Source of the DNA: Diphasiastrum complanatum
Lineage: Eukaryota; Streptophyta; Lycopodiopsida; Lycopodiales; Lycopodiaceae
Length of the DNA: 64,000 bases
Direction of reading: 5' to 3'
Assembly (NCBI GenBank): GCA_029204225.1
Contig: CM055101.1
Coordinates: forward strand, 60,903,340 to 60,967,339
In this document: one piece after another, positions 1 to 64,000 of the stretch
Layout: each line of letters opens with the position of its first letter
Numbering within the stretch: the first letter of the stretch is position 1
Program-made: the position numbers and the translations under genes
Notes under the pieces: generated by a model
Databases searched by the model: none
The model's input: the letters and a program-made list of their open reading frames with translations, nothing else
What the model was told of the DNA's origin: nothing

Positions 1-777
1 AAGTATATCAAATATACATGTCAATAATGCGGTAGAGCACAAGACAATAGCGGGCGAAACTGCGTGCTCTACAAAGCTAATTCAATCTGTAAAGGAATGA
101 AACCTATTACTGACAATAAAAAATCAACGCACAAGGCATCTACTTCGTCTAACTCTGATAAGCTTCTGATGCTAAATTTACACACACTTGATCTTCAATC
201 TCTTAATGAACGATCGATCTGAATACACAAATGGTATTCAGTATATATACATAATGTTACAGGTGTGCAGATGAAGAAAGTACATAGTGGATGTGCTGTT
301 TGTAGGAGATCGTGAGTGGCTGTAGTTGTTGTCAATCTGTTAGCGTAGTTGCATGGGGAGAGCGTGAAAAGGGTGCAACGTCAGCGTTTGCTGAAGTGAA
401 CGTTGGTGAAGATGCAAAAAATGCGTCACTCTGACGAAATGCCTTAGGATTTGATTTACAGGGTGCCTTTGTTTCCTAGGGCACCTTCGACATTTTGTAA
501 GACAATGTCGTCTTTTTCGCCTGTCGCAAAAACACGTGTAAAAACACAATGTCACGTTTTGTTCGCCTTTTCTTCGTCTGTGAGAATTTACATGTAAATA
601 TGTAGACTGCGTGACAACGTGAGTAAAATGCAGCATGCATGGAGGCAGATTAAAATGGGATTTAGGAGAGTAGAGGAGATAAATCCAACACGTTCTACTG
701 TCTGGCGTTTTGGTGCATAGGTTATAGTCAGGAAATCATGGTTTGGGCAATCTCCAAATTTTGAGAGACATTTTTGT
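1..777. other. No gene recognised
   Basis: I see no convincing coding sequence here. Open frames on the minus strand lack any recognisable motif and are probably chance. A short inverted repeat (GGTGCC/GGCACC, around 462-485) could form a small hairpin, but nothing links it to a function. This is either promoter-distal intergenic DNA or a very old repeat. Confidence 0.4.
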
Positions 778-1620
778 TTGGGGTGTTCAAGGCCACAATG
801 TTTCTTTGAAAGCACGATGAAGTCAAAATGGAGTTGCAAGAAAAAAAGGAATAACCAACAACCTAAAAAGACGTGTGAAGAGAAAGGAGAAGAAACTTGT
901 AACGAGCGTAAAAAAAAGAGGCAGGTCCCATACACTTTGGTGAAAAAGTATGAGAAGCCCAAGAAAGTAATGGAGAAGAGCGTTACTATGGGTATTGCTG
1001 GCATAGACATAGACCCCTCCCTACTACCAGTTATGGAAAAGCTTTTACACATAGAATATATTGTAGATGTGTGCTAACTGAAAGAGGTGGTAACTTATTG
1101 CATTTGCACATGCAAATGATTTGCAAGTGCTTGGCATCGAGTGTTTTGAAAGTAAACCATTTAATCAAATCTTATTGACCTGGATCAAAGATGAACCAGC
1201 AGGCAATATCGTTTTGTGTTGTTACCTACAACAAAAAGGCATATACACATGGAACATGATGATTGGATACTGCTTGAAGGACATAGGAAAGGAACATTTT
1301 CAATCTATGGTACATGATGTGACAAAAGACGCTATCGACTAGGGATGTGAAGAGTACATGAAGTATGGCGCCTTTGAAATTAAAAATGTGTGTGCAGCTA
1401 ACATCGGCAAACATTTTTGACCGAGCTTTTATAGTGTCCCTGTTCCATATGAGCCCACGATTAAATGCCTCTTTGCCTCAGGTCTTGCTTGCGATGCTAA
1501 GGACATGAAAGTTCTACTCTTTGACAATGTGGGTGAACTTGTACCAGGGAAAAGAGATGGATCACACAAGAGTGACTGTTGTGTGGAAGGCGATGAAAGC
1601 CCCAGCGATGGTGCCAATTA
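778..1620 (+). pseudogene. Unidentified decayed coding region
   Basis: Two plus-strand stretches read like protein. 778-1074 is very lysine-rich. 1121-1620 stays in one frame but is broken by TAG near 1340 and TGA near 1418. The last part (after 1418) has a balanced composition and ends in an acidic tail containing CCVEGDESPSDG. No start codon, domain or family was recognised: the second stretch opens at a TTG, not an ATG. It could be a decayed host gene or the coding remnant of a transposon. 1621-1977 shows nothing further. Confidence 0.3.
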
Positions 1621-1977
1621 AAAGACATACATTTAATTTTCTTTCCGCGTCAAGCATATTTCTGGTACTTCCAAAATATGCAACCTAACATTGACAATGT
1701 GATTGTTGAACGAATGGACGTGGAACAACAAGGAAGCTGCAGGAAAATGAGAACAACAATCGTCTGTTACTAGAATATGTGAAACTTATAAACTCTTCTG
1801 ATAGCCAAGAAAGTGAAGCTATATATCATGTTTAGACAATGTTGTTTGTAGCTGTAGTTTTACGTAAAGACAATATTTTATGTAAATACTGTAAACCTTC
1901 TCCATGCCAAGCTTTTGAACCAAAATTTTGCAAGGAGAAGAGAATCCATAGACTGTTTTGTAGTGCAACTATGTAGT

Positions 1978-2104
1978 AGGTAATGGCCATTGGGAGGGCC
2001 ATTACCGTAAATAATCTGGGACCCGGTAGCGAGTCGCGGAGGCCACGAGCTGTCCGGGGACCAGATTATTTGTGGGTAATGGTTTGACCAATGGATCATT
2101 ACCT
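1978..2104. repeat. Small nested-inverted-repeat (foldback/MITE-like) element
   Basis: The outer ends are imperfect inverted repeats: AGGTAATGGCCATTGG at 1978, and the reverse complement of 2086-2104. Inside lies a perfect 11-bp inverted repeat, AAATAATCTGG at 2009-2019 against CCAGATTATTT at 2061-2071. The left arm alone folds into a perfect 10-bp stem (1979-1988 with 1997-2006). The ~127-bp unit could therefore fold in several ways. I see no clear target-site duplication, so a MITE is an inference. Confidence 0.5.
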
Positions 2105-2562
2105 CACGTAATTGCCGTTCGGCTGATTTTTTCACGGTAGTAACTCTCTCTCTCTTCACGCTCGTTCTTTTTGTTGCCGATAAAGACAACGCTCTCTGCC
2201 TCTCTTTGCTGCGATAAAGAGAGTGCTCTCTCTGCCTCTAAGCGTTGTCTCTCTCCTCCCTACGTTGAGACAACTCTCTCTCTCTCTCTCTACGCTGAAA
2301 GATTGCACGCACTCTCTCCTTCTCTACGCTCTCTCTCTCTCTCTACGCGCTATCTCTCTCTCTCTAAATCGCTCTATTTCGCCTTGCTGTACAAGCATGA
2401 TGTCTCTCTCTCTCTCTCTCTCTCTCTCTTTGTGCTGAGAGAGACAGCGGGCATTCCATCTCTCTCTACGCACTTTCTCTCTCTGTCTGTTCCTATCTCT
2501 CCATGCACTTTCTTTCTCTGTCTGTCCATATCTTTCCACGACGCCCGCGTTGCTTCTCTCAT
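2105..2562. repeat. Degenerate CT-rich tandem array
   Basis: CT-dinucleotide runs are interrupted by TACGCT-type words, and the plus strand is almost entirely pyrimidine. It reads as long Ser/Leu-rich open frames, which are artefacts of the composition. It lies about 450 bp upstream of exon 1 of the ABC1 kinase gene, so a GAGA/CT-type promoter role is possible but not shown. Confidence 0.6.
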
Positions 2563-2578
2563 TTAAAAAATGATTTCG

Positions 2579-2611
2579 GGGCCCTATATTATGCAAAATA
2601 ATATAGGGCCC
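2579..2611. repeat. Perfect 14-bp stem hairpin
   Basis: GGGCCCTATATTAT at 2579-2592 is followed by a 5-nt loop (GCAAA) and then its exact reverse complement at 2598-2611. The right arm is also the start of the first of three 68-bp tandem repeats. Confidence 0.7.
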
Positions 2612-2789
2612 AAAATAGTCCAAAAATCTGCCCGACGGCAATTACATGTGTGATTTTGGGTTTGCATAATATAGGGCCCAAAATAGTTCAAAAATCTGCC
2701 CGACGGCAATTACATGTGTGATTTTGGGTTTGCACAATATAGGGCCCAAAATAGTCCAAAAATCTGCCCGACGGCAATTACATGTGTGA
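2601..2789 (+). repeat. Three 68-bp tandem repeats upstream of the kinase gene
   Basis: Units start at 2601, 2669 and 2737 (the last is partial) and are nearly identical. Each opens with ATATAGGGCCCAAAATAG and contains CTGCCCGACGGCAATTAC. They lie 220-400 bp before the ATG of the ABC1 kinase exon 1. GGGCCCA resembles plant site-II/TCP-type promoter words, so they might be promoter repeats; that is an inference. Confidence 0.65.
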
Positions 2790-2841
2790 GAGAATGTCAC
2801 GTGCGTATAGAATGTCACTTGAGAGAGAGATATAATGTCAC

Positions 2842-2845
2842 CTGT

Positions 2846-2894
<49 letters not shown>

Positions 2895-2900
2895 CGAGAG
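2842..2900 (+). repeat. (GA)n microsatellite near the kinase start
   Basis: An uninterrupted GA tract grades into GAGCGAGAG. It ends about 105 bp before the first ATG of the kinase gene. An AT-rich stretch follows at 2915-2950. GA tracts are common in plant core promoters and 5' leaders. Confidence 0.8.
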
Positions 2901-3005
2901 ATTTGTGTTCCGCAAATTTCTTTGTATTTTTATTAAAGTTATAAAATTGTATCTTGCATCAGGCTCATACTCCACTCCATCACCGACTGTGCGAAGAGGC
3001 AAAGG

Positions 3006-60900
<57,895 letters not shown>

Positions 60901-60904
60901 TTTA

Positions 60905-61900
60905 TTAATGTCTTTTCCATGCCAAAAGACATATAAGACTAAAGAAGTACATGTCAAGTGTGTGGTAACCATGGGAGCGTATAAAACGTCTCCAAACTGT
61001 AATAAAGAAAACATCTAGAAATAGACACGTATGCGAGAGTGTGTGTGCATAATAATCATATGTATCTAAGTCAAGATGTCAAGACTGTGCTGCTGCTGCT
61101 GCTGCTGTGTTGATACTATAAAAAGATGTAATTCTAGTCGGTGAGACCAATACCACATCATCGGCATAAAGGAGGACAACAATCAAGATGTCCCCAAGCC
61201 TGCAACCAGCGCCACCACACTGTGTAATGACTCTCTCCAATTCATCAATATACAAGCCAAAGAGGACTGGTGAGAGGGAGCAACCCTGCTTCTCCCCAAT
61301 AGTGCTCCAAATGTGATCGGATATGCCACTGCTATGCCGGAAACATCCCAGGACAAGCTCATAAAGTGCCATCACAGCAAGAACGATGTCGGTGGAGAAG
61401 CCGAGGTCTCGGAGTGTTTGGATGAGCAATGAGCGAGGAACAGAATCAAAGGCTTTCCTGAAGTCCACGTGGGACTTCATCTTCTTAATGGCTGCAAGTA
61501 CCATGTCGGATGTGAAGAAGGAGAACTCAGATGGTCGTGGAGATATAGAGATAGGTGAGTCGGTAGGGACGGTATACAAGCTAGTAGCATAATCAGTCCA
61601 AATGCGGAGGTCCTCTAGGAGAGGTGGTGGAGAGCGAGGAATGAACTCACGCCAAAAAGCGCCTGAAGAAGAACTGAAAAGAAGGTCAATAAGACGTTTC
61701 CCTTCAGAATCATCTTACGGCGGAGAACACGATGGTAGGAGCGTCGGGAAGATCGAAGCAAATGTGGGGCATGGATACGTGAATAGGTTACTGACTGACG
61801 AAGAGAACGGCACTCGGTATCGTACCATGGAGGGTGCAATGGTCGAGGTGTGCGTCGAGTCTTTTTGGGATGGGGTGTTGTGGGGACGGGGGAGAAAGAA
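60905..61900 (-). pseudogene. LINE copy c: pre-RT and RT domain joined to 3' UTR
   Basis: On the minus strand: WYDTECRSLRQSVTYSRIHA (pre-RT), SPISISPRPSEFSFFTSDMV, then RT: HVDFRKAFDSVPRSLLIQTL, EKQGCSLSPVLFGLYIDELE, VVLLYADDVVLVSPT with catalytic ADD. Directly after the ADD block the sequence jumps to the 3' UTR and a short (CAG)n, so thumb and C terminus are deleted. The 5' edge is truncated in a pyrimidine-rich stretch at 61885-61910. Confidence 0.8.
60910..60939 (-). other. LINE 3' terminal hairpin, copy 5
   Basis: Sense: GTCTT-AT-ATGTC-TTTT-GGCAT-GGAA-AAGAC. The fourth inner pair is U/G wobble. ATTAATAAAG and the giant TC tail follow. Confidence 0.82.
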
Positions 61901-61917
61901 AGAAGAAAGGAAGCTTT

Positions 61918-62312
<395 letters not shown>

Positions 62313-62336
62313 AGAATTAGAATTATTATTATTAAC

Positions 62337-62365
62337 GTCTTTTGGTACCCAAAGGTACATAAGAC
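62337..62365 (-). other. LINE 3' terminal hairpin, copy 7, compensated stem
   Basis: Sense: GTCTT-AT-GTACC-TTTG-GGTAC-CAA-AAGAC. Compared with the other copies, inner pair 1 changes A-T to G-C and pair 3 changes G-C to A-T, both arms together. GTTAATAATAATAATTC follows. Confidence 0.8.
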
Positions 62366-64000
62366 AAAAGAGATTACAAAAAGGAGGAGCATTGTCTGCA
62401 TACGGACTTATTTACTAGTAAGAAGAAAAGAGACTAGCATATCTGTCTCTCTATCTCTAAGAAGAAGTATCAAAGCTTGACCACCAGCTTTGCGAGGGTA
62501 CTATGCAAGAGCTTAACCACCTGCTCTGCGGAGGAGACTAGCTACAAGCAAGCTAATGGGTGATAGAAGTAGTGGAGCGTGCTGTAGACTGGCGGGAAGC
62601 CCGTGAAGATCTGGTGTTCTTGGATCTAGCAGAAGTATGTGAGACTCTCTGTGACTTCGATCTCCGAATGAGGACTTCAAAATCCACAACGGAAATATCC
62701 TCTCTGTCTCGCTTCTGGAAAAATTGGGTAATATGAGCCTGACTGTGATCCATATCTGTGGTAGGTAGAAGTGAAGCTCGTAGAGTATACATCCCTCTCA
62801 ATAGAAGACCTACACATCTGGAGTCTGGATACTCGAGGAAGGATCGCAACGTGAGAGGTGTATCTCTGTATAAACAGTGGTATCGCACTCTGATCTCATA
62901 ATATACTAGACAACGAAAGATGAAATGAAACTCATCCTCCACCTCCTGAAGAGAACAAAGCTGACATATCCTCTGCAATCTGGGAGTGGCGTGTATCTAC
63001 CCATCTCGATAGCCAGTTGATGAGAAGAGACTCGAAGTTGTCCCATACGGTACCTTAGACCAAAAGATAATTGTTGTGTAAGATATGCTAGAAGGATAGG
63101 AGTGCCTGTAGTATCTAACCGTAGTAGATGTGTGCCATAGAAATGTATCTTGACCTTATCAGGGTCAGGCTGTGACCATATAGTGCGTATGTAGCTTCGA
63201 CAAATATGCTGTCTGATATAAGCATGGGTCCCGCTCGGAAGATCAAGTATAGATAAATCCCAAGTCCGAAGAAGGGCTGAGACACTGCTAAACCAAGAAT
63301 GCTTGGCCCCTTGTCCAGCAATGGTGCGTGATGAAGTGAGAGCAGCAACAATATATCTGGAAGTGTCTAACTCTGATATCCTGTGAAGAAAGATAATGAT
63401 TTGAAACATCGCACCGATAACCAGGGGGGGGGGGAAGCAAACTTCGCTAATATGATATCATGTGGCACCGAGGGCTTAGCCCTAATCATCCTGCTAAGCA
63501 TGAGAATCTGGATACGAGTAAAATCCCTCCAAGTATCACGTGATAAATCCGGACACCAAGTCTCAGCAGAGTATAAAACAACCGGGGAGACGGTGGTAGA
63601 AAATAGTAAGCATCTGGTAGCAAGGTATTGTACATAATATGTGGAACATAATCTCTCCATATGAACAAGAGAAGTATGCCCCTTACGGAGTCTGGTGAGG
63701 GCAGCCAGTCGGAACGTTGAGTAGTGGACCAGAGAAAAGTACTCCCAAATAAGTGTAAGAGGTCACAATCTCAATCGGCAACCCATCATAATAGAAGGTC
63801 ACATCTCTCATATGTTGTCTATTGGTGTTGAACACCATAATCTTGGTCTTCTTAGCATTAACTGTCAATCCCCAAAGCTGACAGAAGTGATGTAAAGCAG
63901 AAAGGTGTCTCTGTAAGCCAGTTGCAGAGGATGAGAGAAGAACCACATCATCAGCGTATAGGAGAATGGGGATAATAATACCTACTAAGTGACAGCCCTC
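62366..64000 (-). pseudogene. LINE copy a: ORF2 from RT palm to C-terminal zinc finger
   Basis: It runs off the right edge. On the minus strand: IPILLYADDVVLLSSSATGL, FCQLWGLTVNAKKTKIMVFN, SYTYLGVLFSGPLLN, SPVVLYSAETWCPDLSRDTW, HRISELDTSRYIVAALTSSR, SSHQLAIEMGRYTPLPDCRG and RICQLCSLQEVEDEFHFIFR (a C-X2-C...H-X4-C finger). A basic Arg/Ser-rich tail ends at 62553. Frameshifts near 63370, 63670 and 62950 break it. Motifs differ from typical plant L1 ORF2; the clade was not assigned. Confidence 0.85.

Noticed and set aside
588..1052. 154-residue minus-strand frame as a gene
   Set aside because: It overlaps the plus-strand coding-like stretch, has no motif and reads as hydrophobic filler from AT-rich DNA.

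Overview
This window looks like nuclear DNA of a land plant with a large, repeat-rich genome; a fern or gymnosperm would fit, but the species cannot be named from the sequence. The reasons are spliced GT-AG exons of a plant-type ABC1 kinase, Ty3 chromoviruses and Ty1/copia elements primed at a TGGTATCAGAGC site (initiator tRNA-Met), a BED/DUF659 hAT transposon, LINEs, and very long (GA)n tracts. There is no bacterial operon, CRISPR array, rRNA or tRNA gene. Only one host gene is convincing. It is a plus-strand ABC1/ADCK1-type (ATH9-like) kinase. I reconstructed nine exons between 3006 and 60317, all joining in one open frame of 428 residues. The 3' end of the gene lies beyond the window or was not recognised. 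Introns 1, 2, 4 and 8 (15.2, 21.7, 5.8 and 11.8 kb) hold nearly all the transposons described below. Layout. 1-3005: unassigned sequence, a small foldback element, pyrimidine-rich repeats and three 68-bp repeats before exon 1. Intron 1 (3352-18549): a decayed Ty3 element, a bounded chromovirus (5825-11696, target duplication ctatt) whose LTR carries a hAT-type MITE, copia and gag scraps, and a second decayed chromovirus (13254-18101). Intron 2 (18705-40413): a broken hAT transposase, a gag-retaining deleted copia element (25401-29098, duplication gagga), a second hAT scrap, an LTR with its primer site, and a LINE split by a nearly complete copia element (31591-36513, duplication aagag), then more LINE debris. 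Intron 4: a second hAT-type MITE, an ORF1-only LINE-like copy and a Ty3 relic. Intron 8: two old copia relics, a SufE-domain pseudogene joined to a LINE-like tail, two more ORF1-only elements and giant GA tracts. 60318-64000: a head-to-tail chain of LINE copies. The most interesting system is the LINE family. Seven copies end in the same 29-30 nt hairpin, with compensatory changes in the stem, usually followed by TTAATAAAG and a TTC/TC tail. Three copies carry only an ORF1-like gene (proline-rich region, coiled coil, RNA-binding and C-terminal domains) and share just the last ~45 nt with the reverse-transcriptase copies. This suggests a HAL1-like non-autonomous family mobilised in trans through the hairpin. 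Copies also sit end to end at each other's TC tails, suggesting preference for TC repeats and an origin for the giant microsatellites.
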